Positions 1 through 9,201 are shown, counted from the first letter of the stretch. The stretch is DNA of 64,000 nucleotides from Pseudomonas marvdashtae (GCF_014268655.2 NZ_JABWQX020000001.1:1828001-1892000), one strand, 5' to 3'. Notes: generated from the sequence alone by a model not told the origin. Program-made: numbers and translations.

Positions 1-276
1 CATTTCGATGTCCGCGTCGATGAAGGCCAGCCATTCACCGCTGGCAACCTGTGCGCCGCGATTGCGCAGGGCACCGATCAGCACGCCTGGAACCACCAGC
101 ACCTGCGCACCGAACTGCCGGGCAATCTCCGGGCCCTGATCCTGCGAGCCGTTGTCGACCACGATCAACTCGCACGCAAGACCGGCGGCATTGGCGGCGC
201 GTTGTGCGGCAAGCAGCGTGCGGCCGATGTGCCGGGCCTCGTTGTACATCGGAATGACGATACTGATGCGGCTCAT
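1..276 (-). CDS. Family 2 glycosyltransferase (partial, C-terminus off the left edge)
   Basis: Only the first 92 codons are in the window. The product starts MSRISIVIPMYNEARHIG and continues with ELIVVDNGSQDQ and ending near AFIDADIEM, which are the N-terminal GT-A fold nucleotide-binding strand, the first acidic loop and the DxD metal and nucleotide-sugar site of family 2 glycosyltransferases. Such enzymes transfer sugar from a nucleotide donor at the inner membrane. Its ATG overlaps the stop of the upstream O-antigen ligase-like gene (ATGA), so it is translationally coupled and belongs to the same polysaccharide operon. The acceptor and sugar cannot be told from the sequence. Confidence 0.88.
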   Translation of the reverse strand, partial: MSRISIVIPMYNEARHIGRTLLAAQRAANAAGLACELIVVDNGSQDQGPEIARQFGAQVLVVPGVLIGALRNRGAQVASGEWLAFIDADIEM

Positions 277-1643
277 GAACGGGCCTCCTGCGGCGCGACC
301 TGTTCGGCGTCGTGGCGCAATATGCTGGTCAAGGCGAGCATGATCCACAGCAGCTTGTGGTTCGGCGCGCTGAGGAACATCAGGAACAACGCCAGCGACA
401 GGAAACTCATGCCCAGGTGCGTCAGCAGGTCCGCCTGGGCCCATTCCCGGCGCTGAAGCCAGAGTTGGCGCGTGCGCATCAGGTTGTAGAGGCCCAGCCC
501 AATCATGCCGACAAACATCAGGCCGCCTGGTATGCCGATTTCGCTGAATATTTCCAGGTAGGTGTTATGGGCCTGGCGGTAAAGATCGCCCCGTTTGCGA
601 TTGGCCGAGAACGCCTTGGCGTAGCCGGTGGGGGCATAGTGCTCCGGAAACGTCCCGGGGCCTGAACCGAGTATCGGCTTCTCGCGGATCATCTGGCTGC
701 CCACCACAATGTACGAGGCGCGGCGACCCAAGGAGCCGTCCTTGTGGTCGTTGGTGCCGGAGCTGAGGATGCTCAAGGACTGGATGCGCGCCACGTAGCT
801 GGCAGGCATCAAGGTGACTGCCGCCGGCACCATGAGTGCCAGGCCGAGCATCGCGAACCCCAGGTGCCGAGGACGCACGCGTGGGAGCTGCGCCCGATAG
901 TGATACAACCCGATCATCAGGGTCAGCAACAGCACGACCAGTCCTGAACGCGACTCGGTCTTGGTCATCCCCCCCAGCAACAGCATGACCCCGCCACCCC
1001 AGAACAACCGGTGCAGCAGTTTCTGGCTGCGTAGGGTCAACAACAATGCCAGCGGTACGGTAAACGCAATCAACAGCGCAAAGCCGTTCGGGTCTTCCAG
1101 CAAACCCAAGGCGCGGCCCTGTTCCTGGTATTTGGCTGAAAATATCGCGAGCACGCAGGTCGCGGCGACGCTCACGGTCATCAGCCGGGCGAACATCTCC
1201 AGGTTCAGCTCGCGACCGATCAACAAGGTGATCACGAACAGGATCAGCCCTACTGCGAGTTCACGCAGACTGGTCAGGGACAGGCCCATGTTTTCCGAGA
1301 TCAACAGGCTCAAGCCATACAACACCATGAAGCCGAGCAACGGTTTCCAGATGTTGCTACGCAAGCGCGTCGCAGGGATCTGGTGCAAGGCCAACTGCAA
1401 CATCAGGATCAGGATCAGCGCCACGCCGAGGAATTTGCTGCCGGAAAACGCGTTGTCCTTGAACAGGCCTTCGAGCGGCAGCAGGGCGGCAATGCCCAGC
1501 AAGCCCCAGCCGGGCTTGCGGTACAGCATGGCGACGCCCACCAGCCCAAGCACCGCGCCCGGTGCGAGAAACGGATAAGGACTGGCCAGCAATGCCAGGC
1601 ACACCAGCCCCAGCAGACTGACGATCGAGAGCGGGACAATCAT
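273..1643 (-). CDS. O-antigen ligase / Wzy-type polymerase family membrane protein
   Basis: A 456-residue polytopic membrane protein with about ten or more hydrophobic segments beginning at residue 4. Around residues 330-375 it has GSGPGTFPEHY followed by RQAHNTYLEIFSEIGIPGG. The H-N-x-Y-L-E-x-x-x-E-x-G block is characteristic of the Wzy_C / O-antigen ligase family in its large periplasmic loop. Family members either join polysaccharide to lipid A core (WaaL) or polymerise repeat units (Wzy). Inside an EPS operon with Wzz- and Wza-like proteins and no separate flippase in view, a polymerase role is more likely, but that is inference. The start overlaps the upstream GT4 stop by four bases and the stop overlaps the next ATG. 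Confidence 0.85.
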   Translation of the reverse strand: MIVPLSIVSLLGLVCLALLASPYPFLAPGAVLGLVGVAMLYRKPGWGLLGIAALLPLEGLFKDNAFSGSKFLGVALILILMLQLALHQIPATRLRSNIWKPLLGFMVLYGLSLLISENMGLSLTSLRELAVGLILFVITLLIGRELNLEMFARLMTVSVAATCVLAIFSAKYQEQGRALGLLEDPNGFALLIAFTVPLALLLTLRSQKLLHRLFWGGGVMLLLGGMTKTESRSGLVVLLLTLMIGLYHYRAQLPRVRPRHLGFAMLGLALMVPAAVTLMPASYVARIQSLSILSSGTNDHKDGSLGRRASYIVVGSQMIREKPILGSGPGTFPEHYAPTGYAKAFSANRKRGDLYRQAHNTYLEIFSEIGIPGGLMFVGMIGLGLYNLMRTRQLWLQRREWAQADLLTHLGMSFLSLALFLMFLSAPNHKLLWIMLALTSILRHDAEQVAPQEARS

Positions 1644-2743
1644 GGCCGAGCCTCCCCCGCGGTGCGGATATAGAGTTGCGACCAGCGTTCGGCCAGCGTG
1701 CGCAGGTCGTAGCGGTCGCGTTGGGTGCGGCGTGCGTTGTCGGCGAGGATCTGCGCCAGGGGCGGTTCGCTGAACAGCGTTTCGATCTGGCGTGCCAGCT
1801 CCTCGCTGTCGGCCGGCGTGGCGAGCAGGCCGTTATGACGGTCCTGCAGGACATCGGGAATGCCGCCGACGCCGAACGCCACCACGGGCACGCCGGCCTG
1901 CATGGCTTCGAGCAGGATCATCGGCGTGCCTTCGGTGCGTGAACTGATCACCAGAGCATCGAGTCGGCTCCACCACTCGTTCATGTCCGTCTGGTAACCG
2001 GGCAATTCGATGCGCGTGGGCAGCCCTGCCTCGGCGATACGCTTGAGTAACGGCTGGCGTTCCGGGCCGTCGCCGAGCATGACCGCGTGCAGCGCCGCAT
2101 GCCGCTGGCACAGCGGGATCATCGCGTCGAGGAACAGGTCCGGGCCTTTCTCGCTGCTCAATCGGCCGACGTAGCCGACCCGCCAGCGTTGCCTGTCGTC
2201 GCGATGAAGCAGCGGCGTTGTGACGGCCGGCAGTCCGTTGGGGATCACATCGAGCTTTTCCGCGCTCACGCTGGCCTGGCGGTGCTGCGCCGCGATGCTT
2301 TCAGCCACGCACACCACTCGCTTGACCGGCGCAGTGCGGCACAGTTGCAGACTCAACCACGTATAGAACCGCTGCTTGGGGCTGTGTGGTGTAAAGCCGT
2401 GCTGCGTGATCACCAGCGGCAGGCGCAACAGGGTCGCCGCGGCCCAGCCGAACAACAGGCCCTTGAAGTTGTGCGTATTGATCAGCGGGCGCTCGGCGCG
2501 CCGTTGCCGCAGATGCTGCAACAGTTCGGGCCAACTGGCGCAGTGGTGACAGTCGATCCCGGCCTGGCGGAACCGCGTGATCAAGGTCGGCGGCGCCGCC
2601 AGGAACAACACTTGGTGTTGTCCGGGCGTGGCCAGGCAATGATCGAACAGCATCCGCTCGGCCCCATAGAAGCCACCGCTGCCGAGCAGATGAATGATCG
2701 ACAGGGGGAGGCTGCGGTGGGACGGGCTGAACGGCGCGTTCAA
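1640..2743 (-). CDS. Family 4 glycosyltransferase (GT-B fold)
   Basis: About 367 residues. The N-terminal domain has the GSGGFYGAERM nucleotide-fold loop. The C-terminal glycosyltransferase group 1 domain has VGYVGRLSSEKGPD near residue 195 and the EGTPMILLEAMQAG E-x7-E motif near residue 285. It should add a sugar from a nucleotide donor to the growing lipid-linked oligosaccharide on the cytoplasmic face. No ATG is available near the N-terminus. A TTG at 2743 overlaps the Wzz stop as TTGA and follows a GGGTGA stretch, so I prefer it; an in-frame TTG at 2755 adds four residues. The stop overlaps the next start. Confidence 0.85.
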   Translation of the reverse strand: MNAPFSPSHRSLPLSIIHLLGSGGFYGAERMLFDHCLATPGQHQVLFLAAPPTLITRFRQAGIDCHHCASWPELLQHLRQRRAERPLINTHNFKGLLFGWAAATLLRLPLVITQHGFTPHSPKQRFYTWLSLQLCRTAPVKRVVCVAESIAAQHRQASVSAEKLDVIPNGLPAVTTPLLHRDDRQRWRVGYVGRLSSEKGPDLFLDAMIPLCQRHAALHAVMLGDGPERQPLLKRIAEAGLPTRIELPGYQTDMNEWWSRLDALVISSRTEGTPMILLEAMQAGVPVVAFGVGGIPDVLQDRHNGLLATPADSEELARQIETLFSEPPLAQILADNARRTQRDRYDLRTLAERWSQLYIRTAGEARP

Positions 2744-4332
2744 TTTTTCACCCAATGGACAAGGCTGGGCAGGCTCCAGTTGCGATGCGGGTTGAGTTGC
2801 TCGGGCGACTGCTCGTTGATCACCAGCAGCACCGGTAGATCCAATTGGTGGCCGATTTGCGCCGGATGCTTGAAGCGATGGTCGAAGAACTCACGTACAT
2901 AGACCAGGGCGATCGCCAACAACAGGCCGCTGAACAAGCCGAACGCGATGATCAGCACCGGCTTGGGAAACGCCGCCGCGGTGGGTTCGAATGGCGGGCT
3001 CAAGACTCGGGCGTTGGACAGGTCGTTGTCCAGCGAACGAGCAGAGCTGGCTTCGGCGAACCGCTGGGCATAGGTGGAGAATGCCGCATGCAGCGCGTTG
3101 ATCTCGGTGTCCATCTGCCGCAGCTTGCTCTGGGTTTCCTGCAACTGGTGGATGCGCTCCTTGAAGGTGGCGATACGTTCGACTTTCTGATTGATCACCG
3201 AACTCACCACCGCCAGGTCGGTGGTGCGTTCCTGGATGCGGTTGTTCACCACTTTGAGGAATTGCTGGCGGGTGCGCATGATCTGTTCGCGGGCCAGCAA
3301 CATCGGTTCGCTGCTGGGCTGGAAGATCGCCAGATCGTTCATGTAGCGGCCGACCTGGCTGGTCAATTGCTCGCCCATTTGCCTGATTTCCCGATCGTCG
3401 AAGGCAACGTTATCCACGGTGGTGGTGAAGGTGAACGGGAAGGTGTAGTCGTTGAACCGCGAGCTGTTCGCCGCCGCCAGGGCGGTCTTGAGGTAATCCA
3501 GCCAGCGTTGGCCTTGCAGCAGGCGATCCTGGTACTGGTTCAGGGCTTGCTCTTCGGTGTTGATCGCATTCAAGCGGAAAGTGATTTCTTCCTTGGGATC
3601 GGAAGAGCCGACGCCTTCAAGCAGCGTCAGGCGGTTGCCCTCCAAGCCGTCAAGGCGGGTCTGGTACTGGACTTTTTTCTGCTCGTAGAACGTCTGGGGC
3701 AATTCGATCGATTGCAGGTCCTGCCGACCGGTGAGGTAGTTCTGCAGCAATTGCGCCACGAACCGGGTGCCCTGGGCCGGGTCGCCGAAGCTGTAGACGA
3801 TGGAGATGACGTTGGAGCCGGGCAGGGTCTCGATCTTGAGGTTTTCGATGGCCTCGTCGGTCAGCGTATCCAGCACGGTGTCGCGTACCGGATCGACCTC
3901 AAGCCCCAGGCCGTCGCGCAGCGGGTTGATGACGTACTCACGCAATGGCTGGGTGATGTAGCGCTTGAGCGGTTCGCTCACCCACTTGTTGAGGGCACCC
4001 GGGCTTGGGGTGTATTCACCCTGGTCGCGCAGGGTCTGGATGGTTTCGCGAATCAACGCCGGCGAGCGCAGGATGTTGGTCTCGGTTTCCATGTCCGCCA
4101 AGGACGGTGGAACGAACGTCGCGCTTTCCTGGTTCAGCGAAGTCGTGGCGTCGCCTTGGGAGAGCTTTTTCGACTGGACGATCACTTGGGCGGTGATATC
4201 GAAGCTCTGCTTGAGCATCAACGGCAGCACCAGGGCGATCACGGCGAAAATCAGGAAGACGCGCTTCACCCACTGCTTGTTGGCGAAGAAGATCCTGAAG
4301 AACTCGTGCAGATAGTTTTCCTTGGGGTTCAT
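2740..4332 (-). CDS. Wzz-family polysaccharide copolymerase / chain-length determinant
   Basis: A 530-residue protein with the classic topology: an N-terminal membrane segment at about residues 24-42, a long periplasmic region rich in coiled coil (about 200-420), a proline-rich stretch (LSPPFEPTAAAFPKP) and a second membrane segment at about 455-478 leading to a short cytoplasmic tail. This is the Wzz/GNVR architecture of polysaccharide copolymerases, which control chain length and link polymerase to exporter. The kinase domain often fused at the C-terminus is absent. A separate kinase-like gene lies two genes upstream in the operon. An AGGTGA ribosome site precedes the ATG. Confidence 0.88.
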   Translation of the reverse strand: MNPKENYLHEFFRIFFANKQWVKRVFLIFAVIALVLPLMLKQSFDITAQVIVQSKKLSQGDATTSLNQESATFVPPSLADMETETNILRSPALIRETIQTLRDQGEYTPSPGALNKWVSEPLKRYITQPLREYVINPLRDGLGLEVDPVRDTVLDTLTDEAIENLKIETLPGSNVISIVYSFGDPAQGTRFVAQLLQNYLTGRQDLQSIELPQTFYEQKKVQYQTRLDGLEGNRLTLLEGVGSSDPKEEITFRLNAINTEEQALNQYQDRLLQGQRWLDYLKTALAAANSSRFNDYTFPFTFTTTVDNVAFDDREIRQMGEQLTSQVGRYMNDLAIFQPSSEPMLLAREQIMRTRQQFLKVVNNRIQERTTDLAVVSSVINQKVERIATFKERIHQLQETQSKLRQMDTEINALHAAFSTYAQRFAEASSARSLDNDLSNARVLSPPFEPTAAAFPKPVLIIAFGLFSGLLLAIALVYVREFFDHRFKHPAQIGHQLDLPVLLVINEQSPEQLNPHRNWSLPSLVHWVKN

Positions 4333-4347
4333 GATCGGTCACCTGGG

Positions 4348-5373
4348 TCAGTTGCTATCGCTGCTTGAGTTGTCGAGGTCGTAGCCGAAGCTGACGCCAA
4401 TGCCCTGGAAGAGCACTACGTCGGCCAGTTGCCGGGCCATTTCGCCGGCTTTGGCCAGGCCGGTCTTGGGCACGAACAGCATGTCTTCCGGTTGCAGGTA
4501 GGCGATCTGCGAAGCGTCTCCGCTCAGGGCCTTCTCCACGTCATAGTGGCGGGCTTCAACCTGATTGCCGTTGCGGCGCATGATCACCACCGAGTCGAGC
4601 CTGGCCTTGACGTTGGTGCCACGGGCGAGGGTCAGGGCCTCGAGTACCGAGATCGGCCGGCGGATCGGATAGGAACCGGGTTGCGCTACTTCGCCCAGGA
4701 CGTAGATCTCGTTGCCGGCAGTGGACTTGAGCAACACGTCCACAGTCATGTGGCCGGGCAGCTGGGCATAGCGCTCGTTGAGGAAGGTTTCCAATTGGGT
4801 GACGGTCATGCCTTGCAACGGCACGGCGCCGATTTCCGGGAAGCTTGCGTAGCCATCGCGGCCCACGATGATTTCCCGGCTCATACCGGTGCTCGGGTGG
4901 GTCAAGGTGTTCCTGAGTGCCGTTTCGCCGGCCAGGGGGCTGGTCACCAATACGGTCAATTGGTTGCGATTGGGCTGGAACAGCATTTTCTGGTCATAGG
5001 CCCGCTGCACCGCCAGGCGCGCTTCGTCGGTGGTCAGGCCGGAGACTTTCACCGAGGTGTTGGCGCCCGGCAGTTCGATACTGCCGTCGGGCATCACCTG
5101 TTGCGTGCCGTTGAGTTGGCTGGCGGCGGTGAAGTTCAAGGCAATCTGGTCGCCTGGCTGCACGCGGTAAGCCTGGGAAGAGGTGGTGTCGATGTGAAAA
5201 ATCACATCCAGCACGTCCTGGGGCCTCAGGGTCTGTTCGACCCTGGGCATATCGGTGGCCTGGGCGTTCGCCGGCGCGGCCGTGAGAATATGCACCGGCA
5301 TCGAGCGGGTATCGGTGGTGCTGGAGCAACCGGCAAGCGGCAGCAACAGCAGGACAAGCAGTCTGGCGTTCAT
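4348..5373 (-). CDS. Wza-like polysaccharide export lipoprotein
   Basis: A 341-residue protein. It starts MNARLLVLLLLPLAGCSS, a lipoprotein signal peptide with an LAGC lipobox, so the mature protein is anchored through Cys15 or nearby. It then has a polysaccharide export domain (LRPQDVLDVIFHID, VQPGDQIALNF, VMPDGSIELP) and at least one SLBB-like segment (EIYVLGEVAQPGSYPI). Family members form the outer-membrane export channel for capsule and EPS. A longer upstream open frame exists but overlaps the preceding kinase-like gene and lacks a signal peptide; I take the ATG at 5373. It lies 15 bases upstream of wzz in the same operon. Confidence 0.9.
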   Translation of the reverse strand: MNARLLVLLLLPLAGCSSTTDTRSMPVHILTAAPANAQATDMPRVEQTLRPQDVLDVIFHIDTTSSQAYRVQPGDQIALNFTAASQLNGTQQVMPDGSIELPGANTSVKVSGLTTDEARLAVQRAYDQKMLFQPNRNQLTVLVTSPLAGETALRNTLTHPSTGMSREIIVGRDGYASFPEIGAVPLQGMTVTQLETFLNERYAQLPGHMTVDVLLKSTAGNEIYVLGEVAQPGSYPIRRPISVLEALTLARGTNVKARLDSVVIMRRNGNQVEARHYDVEKALSGDASQIAYLQPEDMLFVPKTGLAKAGEMARQLADVVLFQGIGVSFGYDLDNSSSDSN

Positions 5374-5393
5374 CTCGTCATCCTTTTGCAGGC

Positions 5394-6038
5394 TTACAGG
5401 TTGTTGTAGAGCCACTTGGGCATGTAGTACTTGCGGCGGTTGAAGACGCTGCCGACCACTTTCGCGCCGGCTTGGGACAAGCGCTGGCGGGCGGCCTGGG
5501 CCACTTCCCAGCGCGTGTCTTCGCCGCGCACCACCAACACCACGCCGTCCACCTGGGTGCTGAGCACCAGCGTGTCGCTGGCCGAATACACGGCGTCGGC
5601 GTCGATCACCACGAAGCGGTACTGCGCCGCCAGTTGCCTGAACAGTGGGCGCAGTCGCTCGGGTGTCAGGCGTTCGGCGTTGTGTCCCAGGCGGCCGTTG
5701 GGCAGCAGGTCGAAGGGCAGGCTGGAAACCCGCACCACGCAGTCCTGCAACAACGGCGGGGTAAGGCTGTTGAAGAGCAGGTCGCTGAAGCCGCGCTCTT
5801 TTTGCAGCGACAGTTGCTGGCTGAGGTTGCGCGGCGATTGGCTGGCGTCGACCAGCAGCACGCGGCCGCTGCTCATCTGCGCCAGTTGCGCGGCCAGTGC
5901 CATGGCGCTGGTGCTGGTGCCGGTGCCGGTATTGGCGGCTGTCAGAAGAAGGATCCGCAGATCCGGGTCGAGCACGGTCGAGGTCAGGTTGGTCTCGCTC
6001 GGGCTTGCTATGGTCAGGATATTCGTCGAACCGTCCAT
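5394..6038 (-). CDS. CpsD/CapB-like tyrosine-kinase-family ATPase with degenerate Walker A
   Basis: A 214-residue P-loop protein in the position of a bacterial tyrosine (BY) kinase for the Wzz partner. The fold is recognisable: LRILLLTAANTGTGTSTSA is the P-loop strand and loop, GRVLLVDASQSPRN the A-prime motif, RFVVIDADAV the Walker B strand. The usual P-G-E-G-K-S/T is T-G-T-G-T-S here, so the catalytic lysine is a threonine. The A-prime motif ends DAS rather than DAD. The C-terminus keeps a few tyrosines (RRKYYMPKWLYNNL). Autophosphorylation is therefore doubtful and the protein may act as a non-catalytic regulator. It sits directly upstream of the exporter gene and directly after the sugar transferase. 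Confidence 0.8.
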   Translation of the reverse strand: MDGSTNILTIASPSETNLTSTVLDPDLRILLLTAANTGTGTSTSAMALAAQLAQMSSGRVLLVDASQSPRNLSQQLSLQKERGFSDLLFNSLTPPLLQDCVVRVSSLPFDLLPNGRLGHNAERLTPERLRPLFRQLAAQYRFVVIDADAVYSASDTLVLSTQVDGVVLVVRGEDTRWEVAQAARQRLSQAGAKVVGSVFNRRKYYMPKWLYNNL

Positions 6039-6785
6039 TTAACTCGCTCCGTGGCCGCTGAAGACTTTGAAGGGGGTGATCATCAGGATCTTCAAATCCA
6101 GCAACAGGCTCTGCTCGGCGATATAGCTGAGGTCCAGTTCCACGCGCTGATCGAAGTCGATATTGCTGCGCCCGGAGATCTGCCAAAGGCCGGTCATGCC
6201 GGGGTAGATGCTCAGGCGCACGAGATGGCTGTCCTTGTAGCGGTAGGCGTTGAACGAGGTCGGGCGGGGGCCCACCAGGCGCATGTCGCCGATCACCACG
6301 TTGATCAGGTTCGGCAGTTCGTCGAGGCTGCTGCGTCGCAGGAACCGGCCAATAGGGGTGATGCGCGGGTCGTTATCGATCTTGAAATCGATGGCGTCGG
6401 CGCCGTGTTTGTTGAGGTGGCGCAGCGACTCTTTCAACGCCTCGGCTTCGGCGACCATGGTGCGGAACTTGTACATGCCGAAGACGCGACCGCGGTAACC
6501 GGTGCGTTTCTGCACGAACAACACCGGCCCGGGGCTGGAGAATTTCACCAGCAATGCCAGGCCCAGCAACAGCGGGCACAGCAGCACCAGGATCGCCAAT
6601 GCGCCCAGGCAGGCCACCACGCGGTTGGTGCGCGAGACGGTCCAGGGCCGACCGCTGTCGCGACCGGTCAACCAGCCACGCCCTTGGCGATGGATGGCCG
6701 CGTCCAGGCGCCTGCGGTGCTCGGGGTCGACACGCTTGTCGCGTCCGGAGGCGCTGATAGGTATCTGTTGCTCATGTCGGGTCAT
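6039..6785 (-). CDS. Undecaprenyl-phosphate sugar-1-phosphate transferase
   Basis: A 248-residue member of the bacterial sugar transferase family (PF02397; WbaP/PssY type, short form). One hydrophobic segment at about residues 53-78 is followed by the catalytic domain with KFSSPGPVLFVQKRTGYRG, FGMYKFRTM, DPRITPIGRFLRRSSLDELP and a C-terminal PGMTGLWQISGRS block. All are signature motifs of the monotopic phosphoglycosyl transferases that put the first sugar phosphate on undecaprenyl phosphate. It lacks the additional N-terminal membrane helices of the large members. Its start overlaps the epimerase stop (ATGA) and its stop abuts the kinase-like gene, so it is the priming step of this operon. 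Confidence 0.93.
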   Translation of the reverse strand: MTRHEQQIPISASGRDKRVDPEHRRRLDAAIHRQGRGWLTGRDSGRPWTVSRTNRVVACLGALAILVLLCPLLLGLALLVKFSSPGPVLFVQKRTGYRGRVFGMYKFRTMVAEAEALKESLRHLNKHGADAIDFKIDNDPRITPIGRFLRRSSLDELPNLINVVIGDMRLVGPRPTSFNAYRYKDSHLVRLSIYPGMTGLWQISGRSNIDFDQRVELDLSYIAEQSLLLDLKILMITPFKVFSGHGAS

Positions 6786-7840
6786 AGACGCCTCCGCTGA
6801 AGTTCTGCCGCACCCAGCACGTGGGCGGGTTGTTGTGGGTAGTAATCGAGGAACCAGTCAACGAAGCGTCCGAGCCCGTCTTCGAGTTCGACGCAAGGCT
6901 GGAAACCGGTGGCCCGGGCCAGGTCGCTGGCATCGGCGCAGGTGTTGAGCACGTCGCCTGGTTGCAGGGGCAGCAGCTCGATCCGGGCGGCGCGACCCAG
7001 GTGCTTTTCCAACAGCGCCACGTAGCTGCGCAGCGCCACCGGGTGCTGCCCGCCGATGTTGTAGATGCGCCACGGCGCCAGGCTGCTGGCCGGGTCCGGT
7101 TGTTCGCGATCCCGGTGCACGGTCGGGTAGGGCGCGCGTTCGAGCAGCCGGGCGATGCTCTCGATGATGTCGTCGATGTAGGTGAAGTCGCGTTCGTGTT
7201 CGCCATGGTTGAACAGTTGCAGCACCTGTTCTTCGGCGATGGCTTTGGCGAACTGGATCGGCGACATGTCCGGCCGGCCCCAGGGACCGTACACGGTGAA
7301 AAAGCGCAGGCCGGTGCACGGGATGCCGAACAGGTGGCTGTAGCTGTGCGCCATCAGCTCATTGGCTTTTTTGGTCGCCGCGTACAGCGACAACGGATGA
7401 TCAACGCCGTCCTGGACCGAATACGGAGTGCGCGCGTTTGCGCCGTACACCGAACTGGAAGAGGCGTAGATCAGGTGCTTGACCGGATGCCGGCGGCAAC
7501 TTTCCAGAATGTTCAGGAACCCGGTGAGATTGCTGTCGACATAGGCGTGGGGGTTCTGCAGCGAATAGCGCACGCCGGCCTGGGCGGCGAGGTGAATCAC
7601 CACGTCCGGGCGATGGGACTGGAACAACTCATCGATCGACGCCGCGTCGGTCAGGTCAATGCGCGCCAAGGGGAACTCGCCGGCCAGGGCTTTCACCCAC
7701 GCCACGCGGTCGTGCTTGAGCTGCGGGTCGTAGTAATCGTTGAAGTTGTCCAGGCCGCACACATCATGGCCGTCGCGCAGCAGTCGCAGCACGCAATGGG
7801 CTCCGATGAAGCCGGCCGCGCCGGTCACCAGCACGTTCAT
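6782..7840 (-). CDS. NAD-dependent sugar epimerase, UDP-glucuronate 4-epimerase type
   Basis: A 352-residue extended short-chain dehydrogenase/reductase. The N-terminus VTGAAGFIGAHCV is the GxxGxxG NAD site. ASSSSVYG and YAATK carry the catalytic Ser, Tyr and Lys, and GLRFFTVYGPWGRPDM is the block typical of UDP-glucuronate 4-epimerases. The likely reaction is UDP-glucuronate to UDP-galacturonate. It sits directly downstream of the UDP-glucose 6-dehydrogenase that would supply UDP-glucuronate (overlap ATGA), which supports this substrate. A UDP-glucose or other nucleotide-sugar 4-epimerase is the alternative. Confidence 0.87.
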   Translation of the reverse strand: MNVLVTGAAGFIGAHCVLRLLRDGHDVCGLDNFNDYYDPQLKHDRVAWVKALAGEFPLARIDLTDAASIDELFQSHRPDVVIHLAAQAGVRYSLQNPHAYVDSNLTGFLNILESCRRHPVKHLIYASSSSVYGANARTPYSVQDGVDHPLSLYAATKKANELMAHSYSHLFGIPCTGLRFFTVYGPWGRPDMSPIQFAKAIAEEQVLQLFNHGEHERDFTYIDDIIESIARLLERAPYPTVHRDREQPDPASSLAPWRIYNIGGQHPVALRSYVALLEKHLGRAARIELLPLQPGDVLNTCADASDLARATGFQPCVELEDGLGRFVDWFLDYYPQQPAHVLGAAELQRRRL

Positions 7841-9201
7841 GCCTGTGGCCCCTGGCCGAGCGTGCTGGGCACGGTGTGCCGCAAGCCGATGCCGCGATAC
7901 AACAGCCCGGCGGCGGCCAGGTGTTCCGGGTTGTACAGGTTGCGGCCATCAATGATGACTCGGGCGCGCAGCTTACTGGCCAGCAGGTCGAAATCCACCA
8001 CGCGAAAATTCTTCCACTCGGTGCAGATCACCAGCGCGTCGGCGTCCTCCAGGGTGTCGTCGCGGGTGGCGCACAGGTTCAGGTCTTTGCGATAGCCATA
8101 GAGGCGCCGACATTCGGACATGGCCTCCGGATCGTAGGCGTGGACGCGTGCGCCTTCGCGCCACAGTGCTTCCATGAGATAGCGGCTGGGAGCTTCGCGC
8201 ATGTCGTCGGTGTTGGGCTTGAAAGCCAGGCCCCAAATGGCAATGGATTTGCCGGCCAGTCCGTCCGGGAACTGCTGGGTCAATTTTTCGAAAAGGATGT
8301 GCCGTTGGCTGTCGTTCACATCGGTGACGCTGCGCAGCAGGCGCAGCGGCATACCGCTTTGCTCGGCAGTGTGCAGCAAGGCGCGCAGGTCCTTGGGAAA
8401 GCACGAGCCGCCGAAGCCGCAGCCCGGGTAGATGAAGTGATAACCGATGCGCGGATCGGAGCCGATACCTTTGCGCACGGCCTCGATGTCGGCGCCCAGG
8501 CGCTCGGTGAGGTTGGCCAGTTCGTTCATGAAGCTGATGCGCGTGGCGAGCATGGCGTTGGCGGCGTACTTGGTCAGTTCCGCGCTGCGGTTGTCCATGA
8601 ACATCAGTTTTTCGTGGTTGCGGCAGAACGGCGCGTAGAGCTCACTCATCTGATCCCGTGCCAGCGGATCGGCGGTGCCAATGATGATCCGATCCGGACG
8701 CATGCAATCGGCGAGGGCGCTGCCTTCCTTGAGAAATTCGGGGTTGGACACCACGCGCACGTTCAACTGCTTCAGGCCCCGGCGAGCCAGCACCTGGCGG
8801 GCGCATTCGGCGACTTTGTCGGCCGTGCCCACCGGTACCGTCGACTTGATGATCAAGGTGCGGTCGCTGTCCATGAAATCGGCGATCTGCCGGGTCACTG
8901 CCAGTACATGGGTCAGGTCTGCCGAGCCGTCTTCGTCGGCGGGGGTGCCGACGGCGATGAAAATCAGCTCGCCGTGATTGACCGCATCGCTGGCCTGGCA
9001 ACTGAACGACAGTCGCCCGGCCTTGATGTTGTCTTCGAGCAGCCCGGACAGCCCCGGCTCGCTGATCGGCGGCACGGCTTGCTGCAGTTGCCGGATCTTG
9101 TTCGGGTCGATGTCGACGCACAGGACACGGTGCCCGACATCGGCCAGTGCCGCCGCCTGAATCAGCCCAACGTACCCCGTACCAAATACGCTCACGTCCA
9201 T
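7837..9201 (-). CDS. ugd: UDP-glucose 6-dehydrogenase
   Basis: A 454-residue enzyme oxidising UDP-glucose to UDP-glucuronate with two NAD+. It begins MDVSVFGTGYVGLIQAAALA (Rossmann GxGYVGL), has the NPEFLKEGSA motif around residue 160, and the catalytic cysteine in GFGGSCFPKD near residue 260. The C-terminal UDP-binding domain contains FKPNTDDMREAPS. This length and motif order match the family. It is the first gene of the exopolysaccharide operon, and promoter and operator candidates lie between 9202 and 9480. The ribosome site is weak (GAGG about ten bases upstream). Confidence 0.95.
   Translation of the reverse strand: MDVSVFGTGYVGLIQAAALADVGHRVLCVDIDPNKIRQLQQAVPPISEPGLSGLLEDNIKAGRLSFSCQASDAVNHGELIFIAVGTPADEDGSADLTHVLAVTRQIADFMDSDRTLIIKSTVPVGTADKVAECARQVLARRGLKQLNVRVVSNPEFLKEGSALADCMRPDRIIIGTADPLARDQMSELYAPFCRNHEKLMFMDNRSAELTKYAANAMLATRISFMNELANLTERLGADIEAVRKGIGSDPRIGYHFIYPGCGFGGSCFPKDLRALLHTAEQSGMPLRLLRSVTDVNDSQRHILFEKLTQQFPDGLAGKSIAIWGLAFKPNTDDMREAPSRYLMEALWREGARVHAYDPEAMSECRRLYGYRKDLNLCATRDDTLEDADALVICTEWKNFRVVDFDLLASKLRARVIIDGRNLYNPEHLAAAGLLYRGIGLRHTVPSTLGQGPQA

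Noticed and set aside
2845..4368. 507-codon plus-strand open frame opposite the Wzz gene
   Set aside because: It shows typical antisense composition with no recognisable motif; the Wzz frame has topology and operon support.
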